Source: Candidatus Methylaffinis lahnbergensis
GTDB taxonomy: Bacteria > Pseudomonadota > Alphaproteobacteria > Rhizobiales > Beijerinckiaceae
Reading direction: 5' to 3'
DNA length: 34,798 bases
NCBI GenBank assembly: GCA_002890675.1
Contig: PEFW01000032.1
Coordinates: forward strand, 1-34,798
A model generated the notes under the pieces. It saw only the letters and a list, made by a program, of their open reading frames with translations. It was not told where the DNA came from and made no database searches. Position numbers and translations under genes: made by a program. Shown here in pieces: positions 24,467 through 33,519 of this stretch (positions within the stretch are counted from its first letter, which is position 1; the number at the start of each line of letters is the position of its first letter).

Positions 24467-27400
24467 TCACTCCGCCGCCGCCGCGGCCTCGGCGAGCGCC
24501 GCCGGATCGTAATTCAGTGCCGGCGCGAGCCAGCGCTCGACCTCCGCCACGCTCATGATCTTTCGCCGCGCATAATCCTCGACCTGATCGCGTTCGATCT
24601 TCGCGACCCCAAAATAATCCGCGTCCGGATGCGCGAGATAGAGGCCGGACACGGAAGCGCCGGGCCACATGGCGAAACTTTCGGTCAATGTCACGCCAAT
24701 CCTCCGCTCCGCTGCGAGCAGGCGGAATAAGGTCGCTTTTTCCGTGTGATCGGGCTGCGCCGGATAACCCGGCGCCGGGCGAATGCCGCGGTAGGCCTCG
24801 GCTAGCCTTTCTTCGCTGGTCAAGGATTCATCTGGCGCATAGGCCCAGAACTCGCACCGCACGCGTTCATGCATGCGTTCGGCAAGAGCCTCGGCAAGGC
24901 GGTCGGCGAGCGCCTTCACCATAATCGACCCATAGTCGTCGTTCGCCTTGGCGAAACGGTCGGCGATCTTGCCTTCCTGCGCGCCCGAGGTGACGGCGAA
25001 AGCGCCGATATAATCCGCCTTGCCGCTCCCGGCCGGGGCAATAAAATCGGCGAGCGCGAGATTGGGACGCCCGTCGCGGCGTAACAATTGCTGGCGCAAG
25101 GTGAACAACGTCGCAAGCTCGCTTGCTCGCGACTCGCCCGTGTAGAGCTTGATGTCATCGCCTACGCTGTTGGCCGGCCAGAAGCCGATGACGGCCTTGG
25201 GGTCGAACCAATGTTCCACGACGATGCGGTTGAGCATTTGCCGCGCGTCGTCGAACAATTGGCGGGCCGCTTCGCCCTGTTTCGGATCGTCCAAAATCGC
25301 GGGATAGCGGCCGCGCATTTCCCAGGTCTGGAAAAACGGTGTCCAATCGATATAGGGGATAAGCTCGGCGACTGCATAGGCGCGAAACACCCTTGTGCCG
25401 CAAAATACCGGGCGCGGCGGCGCGTAGCTCGCCCAATCAGGCTTGAACGCGTTCGCGCGCGCTTTTGCTAGCGGTAGCCGTTGCTTATCGGCCTCCCCAC
25501 GGCGATGCGCCGCCGCGACTTTGGCGTATTCGGCCCGAACCGTCGCGATGGCGTGGGCGCGGGATTGCGCCGAAAAAAGCGATTGCACGACGCCAACTGC
25601 GCGGCTCGCGTCGGTGACATAGACCGTCTGGCCCTTGGTATAATTTGGATGAATCTTGACCGCGGTATGAACCCGGCTCGTCGTCGCGCCGCCAATCAGG
25701 AGCGGCAGGTCGAAACCTTCGCGCTCCATCTCGGCGGCGACAAAGCACATCTCGTCGAGCGAGGGCGTGATGAGACCCGATAGGCCGATCGCGTCCACCT
25801 TTTCCGCTCGCGCGGTGGCGAGGATTTTCGCCGCGGGAACCATCACACCGAGATCGATAATCTCGTAATTGTTGCAGGCCAAGACCACGCCGACGATGTT
25901 CTTGCCAATATCGTGCACGTCGCCCTTGACCGTCGCCATCAGGATCTTGCCCGCGCTCGATCGCTCACCCGCTCCCGTCTTTCGCTTTTCCTCGTCCATG
26001 AACGGCAACAGATAAGCAACGGCCTGTTTCATCACCCGCGCGGACTTGACGACCTGGGGTAAAAACATTTTACCCGAACCGAAAAGATCGCCGACGACAT
26101 TCATGCCCGCCATGAGTGGCCCTTCGATGACATCGAGCGGTTTGGCCGCAAGTCTGCGCGCGTCCTCGACATCGCGATCGATGAATTCCGTGATGCCGTT
26201 GACGAGCGCGTGTTCAAGCCGCTTCTCGACCGGCTCGCCACGCCAGAAAAGATTCTTTTCGGCGGTCTGCGTCTCTTGCCCCTTGTAGCTTTCGGCGAGC
26301 GCCAGCAATCGTTCGGTCGCATCCGGCCGCCGGTTGAGGACGACATCCTCGCAGGCCTCGCGGAGGTCTGGTTCGATTTCGGCATAGACTGCGAGCTGGC
26401 CCGCGTTGACGATTCCCATATCCATGCCAGCGGCAATCGCATGATAGAGGAACACCGAATGCATGGCTTGGCGCACCGGCTCGTTTCCGCGAAACGAGAA
26501 GGAAAGGTTTGAAACGCCGCCGGAAATATGCACCAACGGGAACCATTGACGAATTTGCCGCGCGGCTTCGATGAAATCGACGCCGTAATTATCATGTTCC
26601 TCGATGCCGGTCGCGACCGGGAAAATATTCGGATCGAAGATGATGTCCTCGGGGGGAAACCCGGCGTCCTTGGTCAAGATATCGTAGGCGCGCGAACAAA
26701 TCTCGACCTTGCGTTCGCGGGTATCGGCCTGACCCTTCTCATCGAAGGCCATCACGACGACGGCGGCGCCATGGGCGCGCACTATTTTCGCCTCCGCGAC
26801 AAATTGATCGACACCTCCTTTCATCGATATGGAATTGACGATTGCCTTGCCTTGCACGCATTTTAGACCGCTCTCGACGACCGGAAATTTCGATGAATCG
26901 ATCATCACCGGCACACGCGAAATGTCGGGCTCGGCGGCGATGAGGTTCAAAAACTCGATCATTGCCTTTTCGGAATCGAGCAGGCCCTCATCCATATTGA
27001 CGTCGATAATCTGCGCGCCCATCGCCACTTGATCGCGCGCGACATCGAGCGCGGCGGAAAAATCGCCCTCCTTGATCAATTTGCGGAATTTGGCGGAGCC
27101 GGTAACATTGGTGCGCTCGCCAACGTCGACGAAAGGAATTTCTGGCGTGAGCACAAAGGGTTCGAGCCCGGACAAGCGCAGCAACGGCGCGATGTGCGGC
27201 ACCTTCCGCGGCGCAATCCCTTTGACGCGTCCGGCGATCGCCTGGATATGCGCGGGCGTCGTGCCGCAGCAGCCGCCGGCGATATTGACGAGACCGGCTT
27301 CCGCGAATTCGCCAATGAGCGAAGCCATATATTCGGGGCTCTCGTCATAAAGCCCAAACTCGTTCGGGAGACCGGCGTTGGGATAAGCGCAGACGAGCGT

Positions 27401-28213
27401 ATCCGCGATCCGTGAAAGCTCGGCGAGATGGGCGCGCATCTCGCGTGCGCCTAGCGCGCAATTGAGGCCGATCGTCAAGGGTTTTGCGTGCCGCAGTGAA
27501 TGCCAGAATGCGGCCGGCGTCTGGCCAGACAGCGTGCGGCCGGACAAATCGGTGATCGTGCCGGAAATCATGACGGGCAAGCGTTGGCGGCACTTCTCAA
27601 AAACGCTCTCGATGCCAAATAATGCCGCCTTGGCGTTCAAAGTGTCGAAGATCGTCTCGACGATCAAGACATCCGCGCCGCCCTCGATCAACGCGGCTGC
27701 CGCCTCGGCGTAGGCCTCGCGCAAATCGTCAAAGCTCACCGCGCGAAAGCCCGGATTATTGACGTCGGGAGAAATCGAGGCGGTGCGATTGGTTGGCCCC
27801 AAAGCGCCGGCGACGAAGCGACGCTTGCCGTCTTTGCTTTGCGTCTCGTCGGCCGCTTCGCGCGCGAGTCGTGCCGCGGTAAAATTCAATTCGGTGACAA
27901 GCTCCTCCATGCCGTAATCGGCTTGAGCGATCCGTGTCGAACTGAATGTATTCGTCTCGGCGATGTCGGCGCCAGCTTCGAAATAGGCGAGATGAATGGC
28001 TTTGATCGCTTGCGGCTGGGTGAGGCTCAAGAGATCGTTGTTGCCGCGCAGGTCGCGCGGGCAATCCGCGAAGCGCGTGCCGCGAAATTCGGCTTCGCCG
28101 AACTTGTGTTGCTGGATCATCGTGCCCATGGCGCCGTCGAGCACCAAAATTCTTTCGCGGGCTGCAGATTGAAGAGCAGCGCGCGCTTCTTCTCCAGTAA
28201 GCCTTCGCGTCAT
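24467..28213 (-). CDS. metH: Cobalamin-dependent methionine synthase
   Basis: The product has 1248 residues and the full MetH domain order. A homocysteine-binding zinc domain comes first ([16 protein letters not shown] start, GLNCALGA and [11 protein letters not shown] with the ligand cysteines). A pterin-binding domain starts at [13 protein letters not shown]. The cobalamin domain has [14 protein letters not shown], whose His binds cobalt, and the C-terminal SAM-dependent reactivation domain ends [21 protein letters not shown]. It transfers a methyl group from methyl-tetrahydrofolate to homocysteine. The start at 28213 is set by the TGATG overlap with the metF stop and by the family N-terminus; the open frame upstream is a metF shadow. 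It is the last gene of the arsR-metF-metH operon. Confidence 0.97.
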   Translation of the reverse strand: MTRRLTGEEARAALQSAARERILVLDGAMGTMIQQHKFGEAEFRGTRFADCPRDLRGNNDLLSLTQPQAIKAIHLAYFEAGADIAETNTFSSTRIAQADYGMEELVTELNFTAARLAREAADETQSKDGKRRFVAGALGPTNRTASISPDVNNPGFRAVSFDDLREAYAEAAAALIEGGADVLIVETIFDTLNAKAALFGIESVFEKCRQRLPVMISGTITDLSGRTLSGQTPAAFWHSLRHAKPLTIGLNCALGAREMRAHLAELSRIADTLVCAYPNAGLPNEFGLYDESPEYMASLIGEFAEAGLVNIAGGCCGTTPAHIQAIAGRVKGIAPRKVPHIAPLLRLSGLEPFVLTPEIPFVDVGERTNVTGSAKFRKLIKEGDFSAALDVARDQVAMGAQIIDVNMDEGLLDSEKAMIEFLNLIAAEPDISRVPVMIDSSKFPVVESGLKCVQGKAIVNSISMKGGVDQFVAEAKIVRAHGAAVVVMAFDEKGQADTRERKVEICSRAYDILTKDAGFPPEDIIFDPNIFPVATGIEEHDNYGVDFIEAARQIRQWFPLVHISGGVSNLSFSFRGNEPVRQAMHSVFLYHAIAAGMDMGIVNAGQLAVYAEIEPDLREACEDVVLNRRPDATERLLALAESYKGQETQTAEKNLFWRGEPVEKRLEHALVNGITEFIDRDVEDARRLAAKPLDVIEGPLMAGMNVVGDLFGSGKMFLPQVVKSARVMKQAVAYLLPFMDEEKRKTGAGERSSAGKILMATVKGDVHDIGKNIVGVVLACNNYEIIDLGVMVPAAKILATARAEKVDAIGLSGLITPSLDEMCFVAAEMEREGFDLPLLIGGATTSRVHTAVKIHPNYTKGQTVYVTDASRAVGVVQSLFSAQSRAHAIATVRAEYAKVAAAHRRGEADKQRLPLAKARANAFKPDWASYAPPRPVFCGTRVFRAYAVAELIPYIDWTPFFQTWEMRGRYPAILDDPKQGEAARQLFDDARQMLNRIVVEHWFDPKAVIGFWPANSVGDDIKLYTGESRASELATLFTLRQQLLRRDGRPNLALADFIAPAGSGKADYIGAFAVTSGAQEGKIADRFAKANDDYGSIMVKALADRLAEALAERMHERVRCEFWAYAPDESLTSEERLAEAYRGIRPAPGYPAQPDHTEKATLFRLLAAERRIGVTLTESFAMWPGASVSGLYLAHPDADYFGVAKIERDQVEDYARRKIMSVAEVERWLAPALNYDPAALAEAAAAAE

Positions 28214-29130
28214 CAAGCGGCCTCTTGCGCGAGTTTTGGGCGCAGCCCCAAAAGATGGCAGATCGCATAGACAAGATCGGCGCGGTTCATCGTGTAGAAA
28301 TGAAAATCCCTGACGCCATGATCGACGAGATCGAGAACCTGTTCGGCGGCGACCGTCGCGGCGACGAGTTTTCGCGTTTGCGGATCGTCGTCGAGCCCTT
28401 CGAAACGATCGGCGAGCCATTGCGGAACTCGCGCGCCGGCGCGCACGGCGAACTTCGCGGTTTGCTGGAAACTTTGCACGGGGACGATGCCGGGGACGAC
28501 CGGAATATCGATTCCCCTCGCCTGCACTTTATCGAGAAAACGCAAATAGATTTCGTTCTCGAAAAAAAACTGGGTGATTGCCCGGCTCGCTCCGGCATCG
28601 ATCTTTGCTTTCAAGACATCGATATCGGCGCCGGCCGAGACACTTTCGGGGTGGCCTTCCGGATAGGTGGCCACCGAGATTTCAAAGTCGGCGACGCGCC
28701 TGATTCCCGCGACCAGCGCGGCCGAATTCGCATAGCCGTTGGGATGTGGGCAAAATTTCGTCCCCGGTCCATCTTGCGGATCGCCGCGCAGCGCGACGAT
28801 GTGGCGAACGCCGATGTCCCAATAATCGCGGACAATGGCATCGATTTCCTCCCCCGCGGCCGCGACGCAGGTCAGATGCGCCGCGGGCTTCACGTGAGTC
28901 TCGTTCACGATCCGCGCGACCGTCGCATGCGTGCGCTCGCGCGTCGAACCTCCGGCGCCATAGGTGACCGAGACAAAACTTGGGCCGAGCGGCGCCAGAC
29001 GCTTGATCGACTCCCACAGCGTCGCCTCCATCGCCGCGCTCGCCGGGGGAAAAAACTCGAAGGAGACCGAGATATCGGGGCAGACGGTGCGGCTCGCCCG
29101 AGGAAAACTGCAGGACGGGTTTTCGTTCAT
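28213..29130 (-). CDS. metF: Methylenetetrahydrofolate reductase
   Basis: The 305-residue product has the FAD-dependent TIM-barrel signatures [37 protein letters not shown] and [12 protein letters not shown] with the usual spacing. It makes 5-methyl-tetrahydrofolate for MetH. The start at 29130 overlaps the stop of the regulator gene in ATGA, and the stop shares a base with the metH start, so all three genes are translationally coupled. The much longer open frame upstream is a shadow of the regulator gene. Confidence 0.96.
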   Translation of the reverse strand: MNENPSCSFPRASRTVCPDISVSFEFFPPASAAMEATLWESIKRLAPLGPSFVSVTYGAGGSTRERTHATVARIVNETHVKPAAHLTCVAAAGEEIDAIVRDYWDIGVRHIVALRGDPQDGPGTKFCPHPNGYANSAALVAGIRRVADFEISVATYPEGHPESVSAGADIDVLKAKIDAGASRAITQFFFENEIYLRFLDKVQARGIDIPVVPGIVPVQSFQQTAKFAVRAGARVPQWLADRFEGLDDDPQTRKLVAATVAAEQVLDLVDHGVRDFHFYTMNRADLVYAICHLLGLRPKLAQEAA

Positions 29131-30131
29131 GCGACTTCTCGCGCGGTTAAAGGAAGAGGATCGGCGATCACCCGCCGGTCGCGGCCGAGCCAGAGGGACA
29201 CGGTGAGCTTGTTGGCCTCGCCCGCGCCTGGCGCAAGATCGTCCTTGGCGATCAAATCCAGTTCGGCGGCGGCCATGAACCCCGCAACTTCCCCGACCGC
29301 GAAGCCGAGCCGCCGGTGCGCGTGCGCCGCGCGCAAGGTCTCTTCCTCGTGCGGCGCGAAATCGACGATGAGGAGGCGGCCGCCCGGCCGCAAGGCGCGC
29401 GCGGCCTCGCGAATGGCGCGCAAGGGATCGTCGAGATAATGCAGGACCTGATGCATGATCGCGAGATCGTAAGAATCCGGTTCGACAGGCATCGCGTAAA
29501 TATCGCCTTGGCGCAATTGCACATTGCGCAAACCCGTGCGTTCGATGCGCACGCGCGCGATGCTCAGCATGTGCGGCGATTGATCGACGCCAACCGCCCG
29601 CGCGGCCAGCGGCCCCAGGAGTTCGAGCATCCGACCGGTGCCGGTGCCAAGATCGAGGAGCGCAAGGACCGGGCCCGCGCCGATTGCCCTGCGGATCGCG
29701 GCTTCGACGCGTTCTTCCGGAACATGCATGGCGCGCACCTCGTCCCAGTTCGCCGCTTGCGCCGCGAAATAACGGGCCGCCTGGTCCGCGCGGGTCTGGC
29801 GGACCTCGACGAGCCGCGCGCGGTCGGCGGTAAGATGCGAGTCGGAGGCGGAAAGGCGCGCGATGAGGTCGCGGGCTAAACCCGCCAAAGGTTCCGTCTG
29901 CGCGATTCGAAAAAAGACCCAGGTCCCCTCGCGATGGCGCTCGACAAGTCGGGCTTCGACCAGGAGTTTTAGATGACGCGAGATGCGCGGCTGCGATTGG
30001 CCGAGAATCGTCACGAGCTCGGTGACCGTGAGTTCGGCTTCGGCGAGAAGGGCGAGCAGGCGCAGCCGCGTGGCCTCGCCCGCCGCGGCGGCGGCAGCGA
30101 GAATGGCGTCGAAGGGTATTTGGCCGGGCAT
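29127..30131 (-). CDS. ArsR-family regulator fused to a SAM-dependent methyltransferase domain
   Basis: The product has 334 residues. Residues 1-100 form an ArsR winged helix (RLRLLALLAEAELTVTELVTILGQSQPRISRHLKLLVEARLVERHREG). Residues about 110-290 form a class I methyltransferase fold with motif I LLDLGTGTGRMLELL, the acidic VGVDQSPHML and an HQVLHYLDDP block. It heads the metF-metH operon with a 4-base overlap. The arrangement suggests it regulates this operon by sensing SAM or S-adenosylhomocysteine through the methyltransferase fold, as in SahR-type regulation of the SAM cycle (inference). No metal-binding cysteines of ArsR sensors are seen in the helix-turn-helix. Methyl-transfer activity is possible but unproven. 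Confidence 0.9.
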   Translation of the reverse strand: MPGQIPFDAILAAAAAAGEATRLRLLALLAEAELTVTELVTILGQSQPRISRHLKLLVEARLVERHREGTWVFFRIAQTEPLAGLARDLIARLSASDSHLTADRARLVEVRQTRADQAARYFAAQAANWDEVRAMHVPEERVEAAIRRAIGAGPVLALLDLGTGTGRMLELLGPLAARAVGVDQSPHMLSIARVRIERTGLRNVQLRQGDIYAMPVEPDSYDLAIMHQVLHYLDDPLRAIREAARALRPGGRLLIVDFAPHEEETLRAAHAHRRLGFAVGEVAGFMAAAELDLIAKDDLAPGAGEANKLTVSLWLGRDRRVIADPLPLTAREVA

Positions 30132-30171
30132 GGGGTTCCTGCAAGAGATCGCTAAAACTCACAATATGCAG

Positions 30172-30183
30172 ATATATTTATAT
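30172..30183 (-). promoter_or_regulatory. AT dyad upstream of the ArsR-metF-metH operon
   Basis: ATATA-AA-TATAT is a small perfect dyad about 41-52 bases before the regulator start, inside an AT-rich stretch (30160-30187) that contrasts with the GC-rich surroundings. ArsR proteins bind AT-rich dyads of this kind near promoters, so this is a candidate autoregulatory operator or promoter. Confidence 0.4.
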
Positions 30184-30293
30184 GTAAAGTGAATTTTGCG
30201 GTTTTTTTGCGTAACCGCAGCGTTTCCGGCTTGGATAAATCCTCGCGAAAGGTTAAAAGCGCACGTCAACACTAAAGCCCAAGGATGACTTTC

Positions 30294-30560
30294 ATGAAAA
30301 CCTTCACCCGCTTAATGATCGCCGGGGCCCTTTTTTTTGGGCTCGGCCAGTTTGGTTACGCGCAGACAACCGCGCCCGCAGCTCCGTCAGCGCCTGCCGC
30401 CCCGGCGGCTCCCGCCGTCCCAAAGGCGAAGAAAGCCCCCATGTCCGCCGAGGATATGGCCAAGAAAGCCAAGTCCAAGGAATGCTCCGCCAAGGCCGAC
30501 GAGCAAAAGTTGCACGGCAAGGCACGCAAGGAATTCCGCGAAAAGTGCAAGAACAGCTGA
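30294..30560 (+). CDS. Small exported PsiF-repeat-like protein
   Basis: The 88-residue product has a signal peptide ending FGYAQ, an Ala/Pro linker, then MAKKAKSKECSAKADEQKL and HGKARKEFREKCK, one PsiF-type repeat with the two conserved cysteines. PsiF in enterobacteria is phosphate-starvation inducible; the role here is unknown. I chose the ATG at 30294 because AAGGA is well spaced from it, while the ATG at 30285 sits too close. It is divergent from the methionine operon. Confidence 0.82.
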   Translation: MKTFTRLMIAGALFFGLGQFGYAQTTAPAAPSAPAAPAAPAVPKAKKAPMSAEDMAKKAKSKECSAKADEQKLHGKARKEFREKCKNS

Positions 30561-30586
30561 GTACGACCGGCCGTTGAAGCAGTCTG

Positions 30587-31897
30587 CTACAGGATGCCCG
30601 CGAAGAGCTGGTACGCCCTTAGCGGAACGTCGAATTTTGCGACGGCGCGGGCCATGTCGAGCAGGTCGAGGCCGATCCCCGGCATGACATGGAAAATGAG
30701 GCCCCAGGCGAGAAACGCCTGGGCGGCGATGCCGAGACCTGCGCCCGCGAACATCTGACCGGTCAAGCCAATGGCCGTGAGCTGCCGTTTGTACTCCGGC
30801 ACGGCTTTGCCCTCGGGAATCCATTGCAAGAGAAGCCGCGCCAGCCACGGAATCCCGCGCGTGAAGGCCATGCCACTGATCATGAGATTGATTAGGCTCG
30901 GGATCATGGACGAGAGCAAGAGCGTTGGGCCATGTCGGGCCATGTCGGCCAGGCGCTTGGCGCGATCCTCGTTCAGGCTGGACTTTGCGTCGAGACGGGC
31001 AACTGCCAGCTGCCCGGCCCGGTCGTCGCGCTTACGCAGCTCTTGCATGAAGGCGTCGGTTGCGGCGATGGCGGGAATCACCCCGTTCTTGCCGTCCTTG
31101 ACTTCGACCTCGACCCCGCACTCTGCGGGCAGTGCCGCGAATTTCACCGGCGAAGTCAACTCGGGGTAGCTTTCCTTGCCGCGAACGGTCTTTTGGACCA
31201 AGCCGAGAGCCTTCGCGGCCGACGCCTTTCGCTGGACTTCCGAAAGGGCAATGCCTTCCAGTGCATCGCAATCGCCGATCAAGACGGGCTCGGTGAATCC
31301 GCGCACCGTCAGATCAATGATCTCAAGCTCGCCGGGCGGAAAATCGACAAGAAGGCGATTGGCGATCTCACGCGTTAGTTCGACATCGCGCTCGCAGCCG
31401 GCGGCGAGATGCCTCAGACCTACGGGGGGCAGATTGGTGAAATGCTTGCCTTTAAAACCTTCGTAGCTGATCGTCTTTCTAGGAAGGCCCATCCGGGAGG
31501 CGATGTCCTTGAGTTTCGCCGACGCACCGGGGCCGAACACCGCCCGGCTCAGCGCCATGGTGTCGATGATCCCTCCCGGCGAAACACCGAATAAAAAAGA
31601 CAGGACCCCGAGATCAAAAATGGCGTTGTGGCAGATGGCCGTGATTCGCGACCAATCCTGATCGGCGATCCAATTCGCAATTTCCTCGGGTCCAAGCGCC
31701 GCCTGCTCCTTCGCAAGCATGACGGCGTCGAGGGTGTCACTGTAAGCGGCAAGGCGGCCGTTCAGCTTGAAAATTGGCAGCTCGCCGTTGGCAATCGCTT
31801 CGTAAACCGACGAAGTCCGTCCGTCGTCACCAAGGGCGTGGCGGGCGATGGCGCGGGCTCCTAGGAGAAGCCGGCGATTTGTGGTGGGGGTATCCAT
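30587..31897 (-). CDS. Chimeric gene: HTH segment, phage DNA polymerase exonuclease part, hydrophobic tail
   Basis: The 436-residue frame joins three parts. Residues 1-62 look like an excisionase/MerR-type helix-turn-helix (GARAIARHAL...VYEAIANGELPIFKLNGRLAA). Residues about 83-323 match the 3'-5' exonuclease and following region of phage family A DNA polymerases: CHNAIFDLGVLS (exo II), IDTMALSRAV, CERDVELT (exo III), LEIIDLTVRGFTEPVL, RLDAKSSLNEDRAKRL. The exo I Asp-x-Glu motif is missing and the polymerase palm and fingers are absent. Residues about 328-436 are a hydrophobic, glycine-rich tail I do not recognise. AGGGAAG precedes the ATG well. The exonuclease is probably inactive. A three-way fusion by deletion within phage DNA is the simplest reading. 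Confidence 0.7.
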   Translation of the reverse strand: MDTPTTNRRLLLGARAIARHALGDDGRTSSVYEAIANGELPIFKLNGRLAAYSDTLDAVMLAKEQAALGPEEIANWIADQDWSRITAICHNAIFDLGVLSFLFGVSPGGIIDTMALSRAVFGPGASAKLKDIASRMGLPRKTISYEGFKGKHFTNLPPVGLRHLAAGCERDVELTREIANRLLVDFPPGELEIIDLTVRGFTEPVLIGDCDALEGIALSEVQRKASAAKALGLVQKTVRGKESYPELTSPVKFAALPAECGVEVEVKDGKNGVIPAIAATDAFMQELRKRDDRAGQLAVARLDAKSSLNEDRAKRLADMARHGPTLLLSSMIPSLINLMISGMAFTRGIPWLARLLLQWIPEGKAVPEYKRQLTAIGLTGQMFAGAGLGIAAQAFLAWGLIFHVMPGIGLDLLDMARAVAKFDVPLRAYQLFAGIL

Positions 31898-32262
31898 TTA
31901 AAGCTTCCCTGAAAGAGTTCTCCAGGGAAGAAAAAAATCATAACGTATATAAAACATTTAAAATCTGTGGAATTATTAAAAGGTCTCGCTTTTGATTATT
32001 TAAATTGAGTGGGTTTATTCCAAGTTAATCGCAAACCAAATAAAATGTAAAAAGATCAATAATAGGAATATCACTTTACCTTATATTTGATAATTATTTA
32101 TCTCAATTGTTTGGTCGCAGCGCATCTATTTTCAGTTTTTGACGCGAATCCTGCAAACCCTCAATCTTGACTTACTATATTAAGAGAGTAATAGTCCGCC
32201 GCGGTGGATATATCCCGATGGCGTCCTTTTGCTGGTTAGGTGAAATGCCAGCGCCGCGAGCG
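31898..32262. other. AT-rich interval with no gene
   Basis: From about 31930 to 32170 the sequence is far richer in A and T than the rest of the window, with many short A and T runs. No frame here looks coding. It carries the promoter side of the chimeric gene and could be a phage or plasmid-type regulatory or replication region; no iterated repeats were recognised. Confidence 0.6.
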
Positions 32263-32293
32263 AATAGCTTCGGCCAAATTGGCCGAAGCTATT
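32263..32293. repeat. 31-nt palindrome
   Basis: AATAGCTTCGGCCAA and TTGGCCGAAGCTATT are perfect inverted arms of 15 bases around a single central A. No T-run follows on either strand. It touches the 3' end of the small gene at 32292 and may be its terminator, a protein-binding site or a recombination site. Confidence 0.9.
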
Positions 32294-32504
32294 ATGCGGA
32301 CATGACCGGCAGAAACATATATCCATGCTTGCCCATGTCCTCGCAAAGGCCGCGGGCAAGCTCGGGGACAAGGGGACTTAAGGTCGCCGGCAGCCGCTTT
32401 GCCAGGGACGCCTCGATCAATTCAAACGCCCGCATTTGCCTCGCCGTGTCGTGGCGGGCCTGCTCCGCTTTTTCATCATCCAACCGGTGGCCGAGAGTGG
32501 TCAT
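32292..32504 (-). CDS. Small unknown protein, third of a coupled trio
   Basis: A 70-residue, mostly helical and charged product (RLDDEKAEQARHDTARQMRAFELIEASLAKRLP) with no recognised family. Its ATG overlaps the stop of the preceding frame in ATGA, which favours a real, translationally coupled gene. Its 3' end runs into the 31-nt palindrome. Confidence 0.5.
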   Translation of the reverse strand: MTTLGHRLDDEKAEQARHDTARQMRAFELIEASLAKRLPATLSPLVPELARGLCEDMGKHGYMFLPVMSA

Positions 32505-32758
32505 TTATGAACCTTTGCTTGTAGTAATGACGGCCGGCCGGCATGCGATTTCCGTCCTTGGCCGTGAAATCTAATGAGGTCTTGAAGGTGGAGAGCACAT
32601 GCTCGCGCGTCTCTTGCTTGCCGACGCGCGTCTTCGCCGGCAAGCGCGGAATCTGAGATCTTGGTGTCCGGCGTCGCCATGCGCCTGCCTTCTGCGCCGC
32701 CCGCGCCCATCAGCATAAAATCCGGGCGAGCGGGAATGGTAGCTTTGCATGTCAACAT
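32501..32758 (-). CDS. Small unknown protein, second of a coupled trio
   Basis: An 85-codon frame whose ATG directly follows the stop of the gene before it (TGAATG) and whose stop overlaps the next ATG. The part from MATPDTKISDSALAGEDAR looks protein-like. In the 3' half, however, a neighbouring frame (KTRVGKQETREHVLSTF, then RMPAGRHYYKQRFIND) looks at least as natural, so a frameshift is possible. No family is recognised. Confidence 0.4.
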   Translation of the reverse strand: MLTCKATIPARPDFMLMGAGGAEGRRMATPDTKISDSALAGEDARRQARDARACALHLQDLIRFHGQGRKSHAGRPSLLQAKVHK

Positions 32759-33094
32759 TCATCGGATCTCGGCAGATCGAGTGCCGAGGACCCCCAACAG
32801 CGCGCCATGGAAGGCTTTTACCAGCGTCATTTTCAGCGCGTCCTCGCCTCCGGCACGTGCGACGATAGCGTCAAATTCCTGCATGGGACGGAGGCACGGC
32901 ATCAGCTCGTCGATCGTTGTCACCATCACGGCGCGCATCAGCTCGAAAGGGTGCTTGGCGCGCGCCGCCGGCTCGCCTTGCTTCGCGACGATGTCTTTGA
33001 GGAAGCGCTCGAAGTTCCCGCGAATTTCGGCCGGACTTCTATCACCTTCTCTGTCCATGACGTTGGCGGCGGCATAGAGCGCAGCGGGAGCCAT
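32759..33094 (-). CDS. Unknown protein, first of a coupled trio
   Basis: The 111-residue product is helical and charged, with no signal peptide or membrane segment (IRGNFERFLKDIVAKQG, then FELMRAVMVTTIDELMPCL). No family is recognised. Upstream in another frame lies REFAALVEAFNNYVAKSKPL to DDHDLPW, which also looks protein-like and ends where this one begins, so the original gene may have been longer and frameshifted. The next gene follows with no gap. Confidence 0.5.
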   Translation of the reverse strand: MAPAALYAAANVMDREGDRSPAEIRGNFERFLKDIVAKQGEPAARAKHPFELMRAVMVTTIDELMPCLRPMQEFDAIVARAGGEDALKMTLVKAFHGALLGVLGTRSAEIR

Positions 33095-33519
33095 GGCAAA
33101 TCATGGTCGTCGGTCTTGACTAAAATCTCGTCACCAATCGACGTAATCAGACACGATCCGGCGGCGAGGGGTTTCGACTTCGCCACATAATTGTTGAAAG
33201 CCTCGACTAGCGCAGCGAACTCGCGCCGCGCGGGGGCGAGGAGGAGGGGTGGGACGCATCGAGTGAGGGCCAGGACATGCGGGCTGGGCCGAGGACGCGA
33301 CCTTTGGGTGTACTTGCACGAAGTTAGGGAATTGCGTGAGTTGGGTTGGATTGCGGGAATTACAGCGAGGGGTTGTTCCAAGGGTGAGTTCACCCCAAGT
33401 AGGCAAAGCAAAGCCCCTGGAGTAGATTCCTTACCATGCCGAAGGTGCTCAATTTTGATGTTTCGAACGGGCGCCCGGGACGGGCGCCACAATACAGCTC
33501 GACAGTGCGCTGAAAGCAT
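33095..33519. other. Interval with a hairpin and a possible gene remnant
   Basis: GGCGCCC (33470-33476) and GGGCGCC (33482-33488) form a 7-bp hairpin just past the DUF4238 stop on the minus strand, without a T-run. A minus-strand frame in 33130-33240 looks partly coding (see the 111-residue gene). The remainder shows no gene. Confidence 0.45.

Noticed and set aside
28225..29439. 404-codon plus-strand frame
   Set aside because: It is antisense to metF and the ArsR-methyltransferase gene and shows no protein family features.
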